NCBI RefSeq assembly: GCF_002001165.1
Contig: NZ_MUNQ01000006.1
Span: forward strand, 186,001 to 250,000
Reading direction: 5' to 3'
DNA from: Rhodanobacter sp. C05
GTDB lineage: Bacteria; Pseudomonadota; Gammaproteobacteria; Xanthomonadales; Rhodanobacteraceae
Length of the DNA: 64,000 nucleotides
How positions within the stretch are numbered: the first letter of the stretch is position 1; each line of letters starts with the position of its first letter. Positions 20,159-30,247 of the stretch are shown here, in pieces. The translations under genes were made by a program, and so were the position numbers. The notes beneath the pieces were generated by a model that was not told the DNA's origin, searched no databases, and saw only the letters and a program-made list of their open reading frames with translations.

Positions 20159-20533
20159 TCAGACCACCATGTTCTTGGGTGAAGGCCCGTACTGGTTGTT
20201 CCCCGGGCTGCTATCCAGGACGGCGAACACCAGCAGCACGAGACCGCCGATCGCCGGTACCAGTGAAATCCAGAACCACCAGCCACTGTGATCCGTGTCG
20301 TGCAGACGACGCACCATGACTGAAATGCCCGGTACGAGAATCGGCAGTGCGAAGACTGCATGGACGACGGTGAGTACCAGTGGCGAATGCCCGGCGCTGG
20401 CGGTCATGGAGATGGCGATGGCCGGCCCGATCAGGATGGCCGCATTGATCAGTCCGAAATACCAGTATTCCTTGCGTGGCGCGCGGCCGGCGAAGGTGGC
20501 GTATTTACCCAGTGCCCTGAAGTACCAGTTCAT
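20159..20533 (-). CDS. DUF805 inner-membrane protein
   Basis: A 124-residue membrane protein. It begins with the conserved MNWYFRALGKYATFAGRAPRKEYWYF of DUF805 proteins and carries RRLHDTDHSGWWFWISLVP, the other diagnostic block. Three or four hydrophobic segments are evident (about residues 28-50, 57-77, 90-110). The function of the family is unknown. The start at 20533 is preferred over 20548 because GGAG lies 8 bases upstream. It sits 159 bases upstream of the CsgG-family gene on the same strand. Confidence 0.9.
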   Translation of the reverse strand: MNWYFRALGKYATFAGRAPRKEYWYFGLINAAILIGPAIAISMTASAGHSPLVLTVVHAVFALPILVPGISVMVRRLHDTDHSGWWFWISLVPAIGGLVLLVFAVLDSSPGNNQYGPSPKNMVV

Positions 20534-21141
20534 GATGATGGCTCCCATTCGATCCTCCGTGGATAGGGTCAGCGGCTGCTGGAGCGAAATGGCCGTCGAT
20601 GGATGGTGTTTGCCCCTGAACGAATGCCACCGGTCTTGCTTGCCCTGTCAGCCGAAACCTGCACCGATGTCGTGGTGGGTCCGCGGGAAAATGGCGTTGT
20701 GTCTCGTCTTCTGCAGGGACCGTTGCCGGGACGTATCAGTAACTCGGTATTTTCAATGGCCGGATTCCGACAAGGTGTAGTCGCAGACACCCATACGTTG
20801 AGCGGCATGGCCGACATGGATGGTCAGGATCGAACTGGCGACCTTGCCACCGCGTGAAGCCCCGTTGGTTGCGCCATGTTTTGCGCGGCACTGTGCCAAT
20901 CTCAGGTCACGAAGTGTTATGCAGCGTTATGCCGTGTTACGTGTGTTCCAAGAGCGTGTGGCGGTCGGCCAGGGCACACGGAAAAGTTGCGCAGAGGTCA
21001 AAAGGTGGTGCGCTGACTCAGCAAGAGCCCGCTCGACGTGACGAGAAGGCACAATGGCTGGCCGTACGTTGAAATCCTGGCGGATGGCCTGATAATGGGG
21101 CGCTGCCGGCCTCAGGCAGGGCCGGCAAGCCAGGAGTATCC
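20534..21141. other. 608-base stretch without a convincing gene
   Basis: Three small overlapping open frames occur here (for example 20603-20857 plus), but none has a Shine-Dalgarno, a recognisable domain or family-like sequence. A short piece at about 20820-20848 resembles the T-arm of a tRNA on the minus strand, without the rest of a tRNA. The region must contain the promoters for the DUF805 gene and for fmdB. No repeat was recognised. Confidence 0.6.
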
Positions 21142-21465
21142 ATGCCCATCTACGAATTCGAATGCAGTCATTGCGGTCATCGTTTTGATCGCCTGCAGAA
21201 GTTGTCCGATACCGACCCATCGATCTGTCCAGCCTGCGATGCGCCCCAGTTGCGTCGGCGCGTCAGCGCACCGTCGTTCCGTCTGGCCGGCAGTGGCTGG
21301 TATGAGACCGACTTCAAGAAGGATGGCGACAGGAAGCGCAATCTGGCCGATGCGGCGGGTGGCGATAAATCCACCTCAAGTGGCGATAGTGCGACCGCCG
21401 TGACGCCTGCGTCGGCACCAGCCGCACCAGCAGCGCCAGCGAGCAAGGTCGCCGGCAGCGAATGA
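21142..21465 (+). CDS. FmdB-family zinc-ribbon protein
   Basis: A 107-residue protein starting MPIYEFECSHCGHRFDRLQKL, the FmdB zinc-ribbon signature; paired cysteines are C8/C11 and C29/C32 (CSHC and CPAC). FRLAGSGWYETDFK is the conserved second block. The C-terminus is a low-complexity Ala/Pro/Ser/Thr tail. FmdB proteins are often encoded upstream of aspS in gammaproteobacteria, as here, and their role is poorly defined. AGGAG is positioned before the ATG. Confidence 0.92.
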   Translation: MPIYEFECSHCGHRFDRLQKLSDTDPSICPACDAPQLRRRVSAPSFRLAGSGWYETDFKKDGDRKRNLADAAGGDKSTSSGDSATAVTPASAPAAPAAPASKVAGSE

Positions 21466-21567
21466 GCGGTGCCAACGCCAGCCGTCCGGGCTGGTGAAGG
21501 CGGTCGATGTTCAATACGGTTGGTGTGGCCCACGATTGACATGGCGGTATTCACCACGGAGTGATCT

Positions 21568-22125
21568 ATGCATCTGCTACATGGAATTACTGGCGGCATC
21601 GCAGCGAGTCTGGTTGTCGCGCTGTCCCTGACAGTCGTCGCGCCGGTCGTACATGCACAGTCAGCGGGCAGGGTGATTCGCTGCGAGAGCAGCAATGGCC
21701 AGTTCAATCGTTGCATGGTGCCCTGGCGTGATGCCCAGCTGGTTCGACAGGAGTCGAAGGGCGCATGCATCCGCGGTCAGAGCTGGGGAATGGATCGTCA
21801 GGGCCTGTGGGTGGATCGCGGCTGTCGCGGCCAGTTTGCCGAAGTGGCCTACGGTGGACGCCCCGGCTGGGACGATCATGGCCAGAACAATGGTGGCTGG
21901 CGCCCTGGCCCTGACTGGAACCGGCAGATACGACTGCAATGCGACAGCAACGGCAAGCGCTATTCCTTCTGCCAGGTCGATGTCGGTGGGCATGGTCGTG
22001 TGCGGCTGTTGAATCAGTTGTCGGACACGCGCTGCAGCGAGGGTTACAGCTGGGGCTGGAATCGCGCTGGCGTCTGGACCGACCACGGTTGCCGTGGCGT
22101 GTTCGTGGTGGATCGACGCTGGTAA
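21568..22125 (+). CDS. Exported DUF3011 protein with two repeats
   Basis: A 185-residue exported protein with signal peptide ending VVHAQS. It consists of two copies of a cysteine-containing unit: RVIRCESSNGQFNRCMV...CIRGQSWGMDRQGLWVDRGCRGQFAEV and IRLQCDSNGKRYSFCQV...CSEGYSWGWNRAGVWTDHGCRGVFVV. This is the DUF3011 pattern. The four cysteines per unit probably form disulfides in the periplasm. The linker is rich in Gly, Asn and Trp. The biochemical role is unknown. It takes the position between fmdB and aspS where a DUF502 membrane-protein gene is often found. Confidence 0.85.
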   Translation: MHLLHGITGGIAASLVVALSLTVVAPVVHAQSAGRVIRCESSNGQFNRCMVPWRDAQLVRQESKGACIRGQSWGMDRQGLWVDRGCRGQFAEVAYGGRPGWDDHGQNNGGWRPGPDWNRQIRLQCDSNGKRYSFCQVDVGGHGRVRLLNQLSDTRCSEGYSWGWNRAGVWTDHGCRGVFVVDRRW

Positions 22126-22140
22126 GCCTCGTCGGCGTGG

Positions 22141-22170
22141 CATTGCCGGGTTGCAGGCAGCCCGGCAATG
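22141..22170. terminator. Hairpin after the DUF3011 gene
   Basis: Perfect 10-bp arms (CATTGCCGGG / CCCGGCAATG) with a 10-base loop, 15 bases after the DUF3011 stop and 70 bases before aspS. There is no T-run, so it may be a weak terminator or an RNA-stabilising stem. Confidence 0.45.
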
Positions 22171-22239
22171 CGGGGCGGTGGTAAGATTGCCGGTCTTTTT
22201 CATCTGTTTTGCCGCCCCGCGGCCCGGAGCTCCAAGCGC

Positions 22240-24012
22240 ATGCGCACGCATTACTGCGGCCTCATCGACGAATCGCTGATCGACCAGACCGTCACCCTGT
22301 GCGGCTGGGTCAACAGCCTGCGCCTGCAGAGTCACGTCGCCTTCGTCGACCTGCGCGATCATGAAGGGTTGGCGCAGGTTGTGATCGAACGTGATAACGC
22401 GGCGGCATTCGCAGTGGCCGGCGAGATCGGCAACGAATACTGTTTGCGCGTTACCGGCACATTGCGCAAGCGCATCGCCGTCAACGACAAGCTGAAGACC
22501 GGTAACGTCGAGCTGCTGGCCGACACGGTCGAGATTCTCAACGCTGCGAAGGACCTGCCGTTCGCGCTGCACGAGAATCCGAACGAAGACATGCGGATGA
22601 CCTACCGCTACCTTGATCTGCGCCGACCCGAGATGCAGGCGATGATGCGCAAGCGCATCAAGCTGGTGCAGGCGCTGCGTCGTTATCTCGACGAGCGTGG
22701 TTTCCAGGACGTCGAGACGCCGATCCTGACCAAGGCCACGCCGGAAGGCGCACGCGATTACCTGGTGCCGAGCCGCGTGCATCCGGGCCAGTTCTATGCG
22801 TTGCCGCAGTCGCCGCAGCTGTTCAAGCAGATCCTGATGATGGCCGGCTTCGACCGCTACTACCAGATCGCGCGCTGCTTCCGCGACGAGGACCTGCGCG
22901 CCGACCGCCAGCCGGAATTCACCCAGCTCGACCTGGAGTTCGCCTTCGTCGAGGAAAAGGACGTGCAGGACTTCGTGGAGGAATTGATCCGCCACGTATT
23001 CCGCGACGTGCAGGGTGTGGAACTCGATGCGAGCTTCCCGCGCATGACCTGGGCCGAAGCAATGCGTCGTTTCGGTTCGGACAAGCCCGACCTGCGTATC
23101 GCGCTGGAACTGGTCGACATCGCCGAGGCGGTGAAGCACGTCGAGTTCAAGGTGTTCGCCGAGCCGGCGAATGATGCGGATAGTCGCGTTGCCGCGCTGC
23201 GTGTACCGGGCGGCAGTGCGTTGTCGCGCAAGGACATCGACGGGCTGACCGAATACGTGTCGCGTTATGGCGCGAAGGGTCTGGCCTGGCTGAAGGTCGA
23301 GGATCTGGCCAAGGGCCGCGACGGTATCAGTTCGCCGGTGGCGAAGTTCCTCGACGACGCGGCGCTGGACGGTGTGCTCAAGGCCACCAGCGCGCAGTCG
23401 GGTGACATCGTGTTCTTCGGTGCCGGCAAGTGGAAGACGGTCACCGACTTCATGGGCGCGTTGCGCCTGAAGGTCGGCAAGGATCGCGGTCTGGTGGAGA
23501 ACAGCTGGAAGCCGCTATGGGTCACCGATTTCCCGATGTTCGAATACGACACGGAAGAGCGGCGCTACGTCGCCCTGCATCATCCGTTCACCGCCCCCAA
23601 GGTGGACGATATCGGCGACCTGCGCGCGAATGCGGCCACGGCGGTGAGCCGTGGCTATGACATGGTGCTCAACGGCAACGAGATCGGCGGTGGTTCGATC
23701 CGTATCCATCGACCGGAGATGCAAAGCGCGGTGTTCGAGCTGCTCGGCATTGGCGCGGCCGAGGCCGAAGCGAAGTTCGGCTTCCTGCTCAAGGCGCTGA
23801 AATTCGGCGCACCACCGCATGGCGGCCTCGCGTTCGGCATCGATCGCATCGCTGCGCTGATGGCCGGTACCGAGTCGATCCGCGACGTGATCGCGTTTCC
23901 CAAGACCACCAGCGCGCAGTGCCTGATGACCGATGCGCCATCGGCGATCGCAGCGGTGCAACTGAAGGAGTTGCATGTGCAGGTGCTGGATGACGAGGCT
24001 CACGGCGCTTGA
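22240..24012 (+). CDS. aspS: Aspartyl-tRNA synthetase
   Basis: Class II synthetase charging tRNA-Asp. The start at 22240 ([15 protein letters not shown]) gives 590 residues, exactly the E. coli length. An N-terminal OB-fold anticodon-binding domain ([26 protein letters not shown]) comes first. The catalytic core then has motif 2 [19 protein letters not shown], the bacterial GAD insertion domain (about residues 290-420), and motif 3 [14 protein letters not shown]. Earlier in-frame codons from 22168 overlap the hairpin and are unlikely to be used. GGAG lies about 11 bases before the ATG. Confidence 0.97.
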   Translation: MRTHYCGLIDESLIDQTVTLCGWVNSLRLQSHVAFVDLRDHEGLAQVVIERDNAAAFAVAGEIGNEYCLRVTGTLRKRIAVNDKLKTGNVELLADTVEILNAAKDLPFALHENPNEDMRMTYRYLDLRRPEMQAMMRKRIKLVQALRRYLDERGFQDVETPILTKATPEGARDYLVPSRVHPGQFYALPQSPQLFKQILMMAGFDRYYQIARCFRDEDLRADRQPEFTQLDLEFAFVEEKDVQDFVEELIRHVFRDVQGVELDASFPRMTWAEAMRRFGSDKPDLRIALELVDIAEAVKHVEFKVFAEPANDADSRVAALRVPGGSALSRKDIDGLTEYVSRYGAKGLAWLKVEDLAKGRDGISSPVAKFLDDAALDGVLKATSAQSGDIVFFGAGKWKTVTDFMGALRLKVGKDRGLVENSWKPLWVTDFPMFEYDTEERRYVALHHPFTAPKVDDIGDLRANAATAVSRGYDMVLNGNEIGGGSIRIHRPEMQSAVFELLGIGAAEAEAKFGFLLKALKFGAPPHGGLAFGIDRIAALMAGTESIRDVIAFPKTTSAQCLMTDAPSAIAAVQLKELHVQVLDDEAHGA

Positions 24013-24117
24013 GTCTGTGCGCGGATGCAGTTGGCTGGCATCGGAAGGTCATGCTGACACGCTTGCGTGCGGCGGCGTTGCCGTTAATTTCACTTCGCGT
24101 CAGGCTTCGTTTGCGCC

Positions 24118-24747
24118 ATGTCTGATCATGTGATCCTTCTGCACGGTCTGTGGATGCGCGGTTTCGCGCTGTCCATGCTGCATCGTCGGCTGATCGAGGC
24201 AGGCTTTCGCGTGCACCGCTTCGACTACCTCAGCGTGGCGGCCACCCAGCAGCGCATCCTGGATCGGCTGCAGGCGCGCATGAACGGCCTGGCGGCGGAG
24301 ACCGATACGGTGCATCTGGTCGGTCACAGCCTTGGCGGCCTGCTGGCCTTGCGTGCCTGTCTTGATGGCGAGTTGCCACCCGGACGCATCGTCTGTCTGG
24401 GTTCGCCGTTGAAGGGCAGTGCCGCCGCGCGTGGATTTGCCGCATGGGGTCGTGGTGGTGAGGTGCTGCTGGGGCACAACCGCGAATTGTTGCAGCAGGG
24501 TTTCGAGCGCTGGGACGGGCCACGCGAGGTCGGCATGATCGCCGGTCGCATGCCGCTCGGCCTGGGTGCCATGCTCGGCCATCTTGCCGGCGAGCACGAT
24601 GGCACGGTGGCCGTGGAGGAAACCCGCCTGGCTGGTCTGGCTGCGCATTGTGTAGTCGAGGCCAACCATACGGGACTGCTGTTTTCCTCCGAAGTGGCTC
24701 AGCGCACGGCCCGATTCCTGCGACAGGGCCGTTTCGAGGCCGACTGA
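24118..24747 (+). CDS. Alpha/beta-hydrolase (small lipase/esterase-like)
   Basis: A 209-residue alpha/beta-hydrolase. HVILLHGLWMRG forms the oxyanion region, the nucleophile elbow is GHSLGG (S71), the acid is probably in AGEHDGTVAVEET and the histidine in EANHTGLL. There is no signal peptide, so it is cytoplasmic. It resembles the PGAP1-like/triacylglycerol-lipase group, but the substrate cannot be read. It lies between aspS and yebC on the same strand, with 105 bases on both sides. Confidence 0.82.
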   Translation: MSDHVILLHGLWMRGFALSMLHRRLIEAGFRVHRFDYLSVAATQQRILDRLQARMNGLAAETDTVHLVGHSLGGLLALRACLDGELPPGRIVCLGSPLKGSAAARGFAAWGRGGEVLLGHNRELLQQGFERWDGPREVGMIAGRMPLGLGAMLGHLAGEHDGTVAVEETRLAGLAAHCVVEANHTGLLFSSEVAQRTARFLRQGRFEAD

Positions 24748-24852
24748 GCAAGCTTGCCTGCGCCCTGCCGCCTGTTGTCGCGGTTCCGGCACGCGGCCGG
24801 AAATCAGGTAAAATTTGCAGTTCATTCATCTGATCCGAGTGCAGGCATCGTC

Positions 24853-25587
24853 ATGGGTAGAGGCCCGTCCATCGAAGGTCGCAAGAACGCCGAAGACGCC
24901 AAGCGCGCCAAGGTGTTCACCAAGCTGATCCGTGAAATCACCGTCGCGACCCGCGCCGGCATGGCCGATCCTGCGGCCAACCCGCGACTGCGCTCAGCGG
25001 TCGACAAGGCGCTATCGGCGAACATGACGCGCGACACCATCGACCGTGCGATCAAGCGCGGTTCCGGTGCCGACGGCGGCGCCGATATGCACGAGCTGCG
25101 CTACGAAGGCTATGGCCCGGCCGGCATCGCGCTGATCATCGACTGCGTCACCGACAATCCGGTGCGCACCGTCGCCGACGTGCGTCATGGGCTGACCAAG
25201 CATGGCGGCAACCTCGGTACCAGTGGTTCGGTGGCGTTCCAGTTCCATCGTTGCGGCGAGCTGGTGTTCGAGACGGCGGGTGACGCCGCCCAGGAAGAGA
25301 AGATCCTCGAGGCCGCACTCGAGGCTGGTGCCGACGATGTAGTGAACGAGGCGGGCGAGAGCAGCGTGCTGTGTGCGCCGGAAAGCTTCGAGGTGGTGCA
25401 GCAGGCGCTCGCCGCGGCTGGCCTCAAGGCGGCACGTGCCGAGGTGGTGATGCGGCCGGCCAATCGGGTGGCTATTCCCGCGGAAGCGCAGGAAACCCTG
25501 CTCGATTTGATCGACTGGCTGGAAGAGCTCGACGACGTGCACGAGATCTATCACAACGCCGCGCTGCCGGCCGAGGCCCATCCGTAA
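24853..25587 (+). CDS. yebC: YebC/PmpR-family regulatory protein
   Basis: A 244-residue member of the YebC/TACO1 family, described as a DNA-binding regulator (PmpR) and, more recently, as a factor that helps ribosomes through proline-rich stretches. Conserved blocks are MGRGPSIEGRKNAEDAKRAKVFTKLIREI, NMTRDTIDRAIKRGSG, YEGYGPAGIALIIDC and NLGTSGSVAFQF. The start at 24853 is chosen for family length; the open frame extends back to 24754 without homology. TAAAAT at 24809-24814 could be a -10, with only a poor -35. It is followed by ruvC, the usual order. Confidence 0.95.
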   Translation: MGRGPSIEGRKNAEDAKRAKVFTKLIREITVATRAGMADPAANPRLRSAVDKALSANMTRDTIDRAIKRGSGADGGADMHELRYEGYGPAGIALIIDCVTDNPVRTVADVRHGLTKHGGNLGTSGSVAFQFHRCGELVFETAGDAAQEEKILEAALEAGADDVVNEAGESSVLCAPESFEVVQQALAAAGLKAARAEVVMRPANRVAIPAEAQETLLDLIDWLEELDDVHEIYHNAALPAEAHP

Positions 25588-25632
25588 GCGTCGGCCGGCA
25601 GGCTCGCCTGCCACCGCGCCTGGCTGCACTCC

Positions 25633-26154
25633 ATGACCAGAATCATCGGCATCGACCCGGGCAGCCAGCGCACTGGCGTGGGCATCATCGACGTGGACGA
25701 TACGGGCAAGCTCAGCCACGTTTTCCATGGGGCACTGGCCGTGGCTGGCGAGGCGACGTTTCCGTTGCGCCTGAAACGCATCTTTGACGAGCTGTGTGAC
25801 ATCATCGCCGCGCATCAGCCGGTCGAGTGCGGGATCGAGCGTGTGTTCATGGCGCGCAATCCCGATTCGGCGCTGAAGCTGGGGCAGGCGCGTGGCGCCG
25901 CGATTTGTGCGGTGGTCAGTCAGGGGATCGTGGTGCACGAATACGCAGCAACCGAAGTGAAACAGTCCGTGGTCGGCAGTGGCCGCAGCGACAAGACCCA
26001 GGTACAGCACATGATCGGCGTGCTGCTCGGCCTCAAGGGCCCGTTGCAGGCCGATGCGGCCGATGCGCTGGCGATCGCGGTGACCCATGCGCATACCCGC
26101 GCCAGCCTGGTCCGTGTAGGCATTCCGCGTACGGCCTGGAGACGGCGGCGATGA
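25633..26154 (+). CDS. ruvC: Holliday-junction resolvase RuvC
   Basis: Endonuclease that cuts Holliday junctions held by RuvA-RuvB. The four acidic catalytic residues are visible: D8 in GIDPGS, E69 in CGIERVF, and D141 and D144 in [15 protein letters not shown]. The 173 residues match E. coli RuvC exactly. It ends in an arginine-rich tail (RTAWRRRR). Its last codons contain a sequence almost repeated before ruvA. Confidence 0.97.
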   Translation: MTRIIGIDPGSQRTGVGIIDVDDTGKLSHVFHGALAVAGEATFPLRLKRIFDELCDIIAAHQPVECGIERVFMARNPDSALKLGQARGAAICAVVSQGIVVHEYAATEVKQSVVGSGRSDKTQVQHMIGVLLGLKGPLQADAADALAIAVTHAHTRASLVRVGIPRTAWRRRR

Positions 26155-26179
26155 CGAATATGGATTGGAGACGGCGTCG

Positions 26180-26776
26180 ATGATCGGACGTCTGCGCGGC
26201 ATCCTGATTTCCAAGCAGCCGCCGTCGCTGCTGGTCGAGGTCGGTGGAGTCGGTTATGAAGTCGAGGCGCCGATGTCGACCATCTACGACCTGCCAAGCC
26301 TCGGCAAGGAAGTGATTCTGCTTACCCATCATGCAGTGAAGGAAGACAGCGTGACGCTGTATGGCTTCCTGCACGAGGCGGAGCGCGCGCTGTTCCGCAA
26401 CCTGCTGAAAGTAAGCGGGATCGGCGCGAAGATCGCACTGGCGGTATTGTCCGGGGTTTCAACTGATCATTTCGCGCGACTGGTGCATGCCGGCGACGTG
26501 GTTGCATTGACCAAGATTCCAGGCATCGGCAAGAAGACTGCCGAGCGCATCGTGGTCGAGTTGCGCGATCGCCTGGATGGGCTGCCCAGCCTGCATGGTG
26601 GATCCAGACAGGATGCCGGTGCGCCACTCGATGCGGCCGGCGAAGCCACCGTGGCGCTGCAGCAGCTGGGCTACAAGCCGGTCGAAGTGACCCGGCTGGT
26701 ACAGAAGGTTGCTGCCGAAGGCGACAACGCTGAAGCCATCATCCGCAAGGCGTTGCGCGCTGCGCTCGGGAGTTGA
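26180..26776 (+). CDS. ruvA: Holliday-junction DNA helicase subunit RuvA
   Basis: Tetrameric protein that binds the four-way junction and loads RuvB. An N-terminal OB fold ([31 protein letters not shown]) is followed by two helix-hairpin-helix motifs ([19 protein letters not shown] and [23 protein letters not shown]), a linker, and a C-terminal RuvB-binding helix bundle ([22 protein letters not shown]). 198 residues. The start at 26180 has GGAG at a good distance. It begins 25 bases after ruvC. Confidence 0.97.
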   Translation: MIGRLRGILISKQPPSLLVEVGGVGYEVEAPMSTIYDLPSLGKEVILLTHHAVKEDSVTLYGFLHEAERALFRNLLKVSGIGAKIALAVLSGVSTDHFARLVHAGDVVALTKIPGIGKKTAERIVVELRDRLDGLPSLHGGSRQDAGAPLDAAGEATVALQQLGYKPVEVTRLVQKVAAEGDNAEAIIRKALRAALGS

Positions 26777-26795
26777 ATTCGTGAGTCAGGAAACC

Positions 26796-28682
26796 ATGCA
26801 CGGAACAAACGAGACTGAAACCAGGCGGCGCCTCGCCGCACTCGCGCTGGGCGCGATCGGCGTGGTCTATGGCGATATCGGTACCAGCCCGCTTTACACC
26901 TTGCAGACCACGCTCAGCCACGACGGCATGAGGCCGACGCCGGAAAGCATCTACGGTGTGCTCTCGTTGATCTTCTGGGCGCAGATTGTGGTGGTATCGC
27001 TGAAATATGTAGTGTTCATCATGCGCGCCGACAACAAGGGTGAGGGCGGCATCATGGCGCTGATGGCGCTGGCGCAACGCAGTGTGCGCGAGCAGCCGAA
27101 GTTGCGCTGGGTGCTGGCCATCCTCGGCATCTTCGGTGCCTCGCTGTTCTATGGCGACGGCGTGATCACCCCGGCAATTTCCGTGTTGTCGGCGGTAGAA
27201 GGTGTCAAGGTGGCAGCGCCCGGTCTGGCGCATTGGGTGGTGCCGGTGACGGCGGTGATCCTGTTCTTCCTGTTTGCGATGCAGCGTCATGGCACCGCAC
27301 GCGTGGGCAATGTGTTCGGGCCGGTGATGGTGGTCTGGTTCATTGTAATTGCGTTGCTTGGCATACATCTGATCGCGAAAAATCCCCAGGTATTGTGGGC
27401 GATCAATCCGATGCATGGCGTGCGTTTCTTCTTTACCCATGGGATGCAGGCGTTCATCGCGCTTGGTGGCGTGGTGCTGGCGCTGACGGGTGCCGAGGCG
27501 CTGTATGCCGATATGGGGCACTTCGGCAAGCGGCCGATACGGCTGGCCTGGTTCAGCTTCGTGCTGCCGGCGCTCGTGCTCAATTATTTCGGGCAAGGCG
27601 CGTTGCTGCTCGCCCACCCTGAGGCGATCGACAACCCGTTCTTCAAGATGGTGCCGCAGGTCCTGCTGTATCCAATGATCGGTCTGGCCTGCATCGCCAC
27701 CGTGATCGCCTCGCAGGCGGTGATTTCCGGCGCGTTCTCGATGACCCGTGAGGCAATGTCGCTGGGTTACTCGATGCGCATGCAGGTGGTGCACACCTCG
27801 CGCGAGATGTCCGGGCAGATCTTCGTGCCCTGGGTCAACAGCTTCCTGCTGGTGATGGTGCTGGTGGCGGTGTTCGGCTTCCGCAGCTCCGACAGCCTCA
27901 GCGCGGCCTATGGCATTGCGGTGACCGGCACCATGACGATCACCACCATGCTGGCCCTGGTGGTGGCACGGCACCAATGGGGTTGGAGTCGCTTTGCGGT
28001 GATTGTGGCCGGTGTGCTGCTGCTGACGATCGACCTGTCCTTCCTCGGCGCGAACCTGATCAAGGTCGAGTACGGCGGCTGGTTCCCGCTGGTGCTGGGT
28101 CTGGGTGTATTCGTGCTGATGACCACCTGGCGCCGTGGCCGTGAACTGGTGGTGCGTGAGATCAAGCAGGGCGGCCTGGCGCTGGCGCCGTTCATTGCGA
28201 ACATTTCCGAGCATCCGCCGCTGCGGGTGCCAGGCACGGCAGTGTTCCTCACCGCGAACCAGAATTCCGTGCCGCACGCACTGCTGCACAACCTCAAGCA
28301 CAACAAGGTGCTGCACGAGCGCAACGTGATGCTGACGGTGGACATGCTGGAAACGCCGGTGGCGGATCCCGGCGAGCGAATCCACATCACCGCCATGGGC
28401 AACGAATTCTTCGGCCTGGAGCTGCGTTTCGGTTTCGCGGAGGATCCGAACATCCCACTGGCGTTGTCGCTGTGCTCGTCGGCCGGCATGCCGTTCGACC
28501 TGATGGATACCACCTTCTTCCTGTCGCGCGAGAACATTGTCGCCGACAAGCGTCGTCCCGGCATGGTGCTGTGGCGTGACAAGCTGTTCGCCTTCATGGC
28601 GCGCAATGCCGTACCGGCCACGGCGTTCTTCCAGATTCCAGGCAACCGGCTGATCGAGCTGGGCGCGCAGGTGGAGATCTAG
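26796..28682 (+). CDS. kup: Low-affinity potassium transporter Kup
   Basis: Inner-membrane K+/H+ symporter with about 12 membrane segments in the first 440 residues, then a cytoplasmic domain. The family signature GAIGVVYGDIGTSPLYTL is near the N-terminus, and GEGGIMALMALAQ and TGAEALYADMGHFG follow. 628 residues, against 622 for E. coli. The ATG at 26796 is preferred because AGGA lies 5 bases upstream; GTG 26781 is an alternative. It separates ruvA from ruvB, an order I associate with Xanthomonadales. Confidence 0.95.
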   Translation: MHGTNETETRRRLAALALGAIGVVYGDIGTSPLYTLQTTLSHDGMRPTPESIYGVLSLIFWAQIVVVSLKYVVFIMRADNKGEGGIMALMALAQRSVREQPKLRWVLAILGIFGASLFYGDGVITPAISVLSAVEGVKVAAPGLAHWVVPVTAVILFFLFAMQRHGTARVGNVFGPVMVVWFIVIALLGIHLIAKNPQVLWAINPMHGVRFFFTHGMQAFIALGGVVLALTGAEALYADMGHFGKRPIRLAWFSFVLPALVLNYFGQGALLLAHPEAIDNPFFKMVPQVLLYPMIGLACIATVIASQAVISGAFSMTREAMSLGYSMRMQVVHTSREMSGQIFVPWVNSFLLVMVLVAVFGFRSSDSLSAAYGIAVTGTMTITTMLALVVARHQWGWSRFAVIVAGVLLLTIDLSFLGANLIKVEYGGWFPLVLGLGVFVLMTTWRRGRELVVREIKQGGLALAPFIANISEHPPLRVPGTAVFLTANQNSVPHALLHNLKHNKVLHERNVMLTVDMLETPVADPGERIHITAMGNEFFGLELRFGFAEDPNIPLALSLCSSAGMPFDLMDTTFFLSRENIVADKRRPGMVLWRDKLFAFMARNAVPATAFFQIPGNRLIELGAQVEI

Positions 28683-28752
28683 GGCGCGCGTGGCACGGGG
28701 TGGGCGTCCTTAGTCCAGCCGGCCACGCTTCGTTCCTGCCATAATTCGCTGC

Positions 28753-29802
28753 ATGACCGAGCATCGCATCATCACCGCCGCCGCGCAGCTCGACGACGAA
28801 GCGCTTGAGGCCACCATCCGCCCGAAACGACTGGCCGAGTATCTCGGTCAGCAGGCGGTACGCGAGCAGCTGTCGATCTACATCGAAGCGGCCAGGAAGC
28901 GTGGCGGAGCGCTGGATCACGTATTGATCTTCGGGCCGCCCGGCCTGGGCAAGACCACGCTCAGCCACGTCATTGCGAACGAACTGGGCGTCAACCTGCG
29001 TTCCACCTCCGGTCCGGTGCTGGAGCGTGCCGGCGACCTCGCCGCGCTGCTGACCAACCTCGAGGCGAACGACGTGCTGTTCGTCGACGAGATCCATCGC
29101 CTGTCGCCGGTGGTCGAGGAAGTGCTGTATCCGGCGATGGAGGATTTCCAGATCGACATCATGATCGGCGAAGGGCCGGCTGCGCGTTCGATCAAGCTGG
29201 ACCTGCCGCCGTTCACGCTGATCGGCGCCACTACTCGCGCCGGCATGCTCACTGCACCGTTGCGCGACCGCTTCGGCATCGTGCAGCGGCTGGAGTTTTA
29301 TACAGCCGAAGAACTCGCTGCGATCGTGCGCCGCGCCGCACGTATCCTGGGCATCGTCTGCGCGCCGGAAGGCGCACAGGAAATCGCCCGCCGCTCGCGC
29401 GGCACCCCGCGCATTGCCAACCGCCTGTTGCGCCGCGTGCGCGATTACGCCGAGGTGCGCGCCGGTGGCGAGATCACCCTGGCGGCGGCGCAGGCCGCGC
29501 TGGACATGTTGAAGATCGATCCGGAAGGTTTCGACGAACTGGATCGACGCCTGCTCAGCCTGATTATCGAGAATTTCGACGGCGGACCGGTCGGGGTGGA
29601 ATCCCTGGCTGCTGCATTGAGTGAAGATCGCGGCACGCTGGAGGACGTGGTCGAGCCCTATCTGATCCAGCAGGGTTATCTGGTCCGCACTGCGCGTGGC
29701 CGCATGGTCAGTGCCAAGGGCTGGCGTCATCTGGGCTTGACCCCCCCGCCGCGTCAGACACAGGTGGTCGATCTGTTCAGTGCCGAGGCCGGCGATGTCT
29801 GA
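28753..29802 (+). CDS. ruvB: Holliday-junction branch-migration ATPase RuvB
   Basis: AAA+ motor that drives branch migration with RuvA. Walker A is GPPGLGKTT at residues 61-69, Walker B is in [10 protein letters not shown] (about 111-120), sensor 1 is in [11 protein letters not shown], and TAPLRDRFG holds the arginine finger. A C-terminal winged helix begins after [12 protein letters not shown] and ends in HLGLTPPP. 349 residues. Its last 8 bases overlap the ybgC start. Confidence 0.97.
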   Translation: MTEHRIITAAAQLDDEALEATIRPKRLAEYLGQQAVREQLSIYIEAARKRGGALDHVLIFGPPGLGKTTLSHVIANELGVNLRSTSGPVLERAGDLAALLTNLEANDVLFVDEIHRLSPVVEEVLYPAMEDFQIDIMIGEGPAARSIKLDLPPFTLIGATTRAGMLTAPLRDRFGIVQRLEFYTAEELAAIVRRAARILGIVCAPEGAQEIARRSRGTPRIANRLLRRVRDYAEVRAGGEITLAAAQAALDMLKIDPEGFDELDRRLLSLIIENFDGGPVGVESLAAALSEDRGTLEDVVEPYLIQQGYLVRTARGRMVSAKGWRHLGLTPPPRQTQVVDLFSAEAGDV

Positions 29803-30214
29803 GCCAGCATCAAAACCGCCTTTCAGCTGGCCGGTGCGGGTGTATTGGGAAGACACCGACGCCGGCGGCGTGGTCTATCACGCGGGCTATCTGCGCTTCA
29901 TGGAGCGCGCCCGCAGCGAGTGGATGCGCACGCTCGGCGTCGACCAGATGGCGTTCAAGCAGTCCACCGGACTGGCCTTCATGGTGCGTGACATGCGGAT
30001 CGACTTCCTCAAGCCAGCCCTGCTGGATGATGAACTGTCGGTGACGGTTGAAGTCAAAGAACGGCGCGCAGCCAGTATCCTGTTCACCCAGACAATCACC
30101 CGGATGGACGGCAGCTGCCTGATTCGCGCACTGGTGCGTGTGGCGTGCGTGGATATCCAGCGCATGCGCGCGGCGCCGATTCCCGCCGATCTGATTCCCG
30201 AACCTGCCCCCTGA
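29795..30214 (+). CDS. ybgC: Acyl-CoA thioesterase YbgC of the Tol-Pal cluster
   Basis: A 139-residue hot-dog-fold thioesterase; the motif [28 protein letters not shown] carries the catalytic aspartate region. YbgC proteins hydrolyse acyl-CoA or acyl-ACP thioesters and are linked to phospholipid synthesis proteins. The gene is nearly always first in the tol-pal cluster, as here. The start at 29795 overlaps ruvB by 8 bases. Confidence 0.94.
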   Translation: MSEPASKPPFSWPVRVYWEDTDAGGVVYHAGYLRFMERARSEWMRTLGVDQMAFKQSTGLAFMVRDMRIDFLKPALLDDELSVTVEVKERRAASILFTQTITRMDGSCLIRALVRVACVDIQRMRAAPIPADLIPEPAP

Positions 30215-30247
30215 CAACCAAGCCGACTGGCGGAGAACCTTCAAGCA

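Noticed and set aside
20820..20850. tRNA gene or remnant on the minus strand
   Set aside because: Only a T-arm-like stem and a TTCGATC loop are present, with one mismatch. No acceptor, D-arm or anticodon arm pairs around it, so at most it is a degraded fragment.
26739..28385. A 548-codon minus-strand gene
   Set aside because: It lies entirely antisense to kup and ruvA, is rich in His, Gln and Arg, and resembles no protein family; it is a high-GC shadow.
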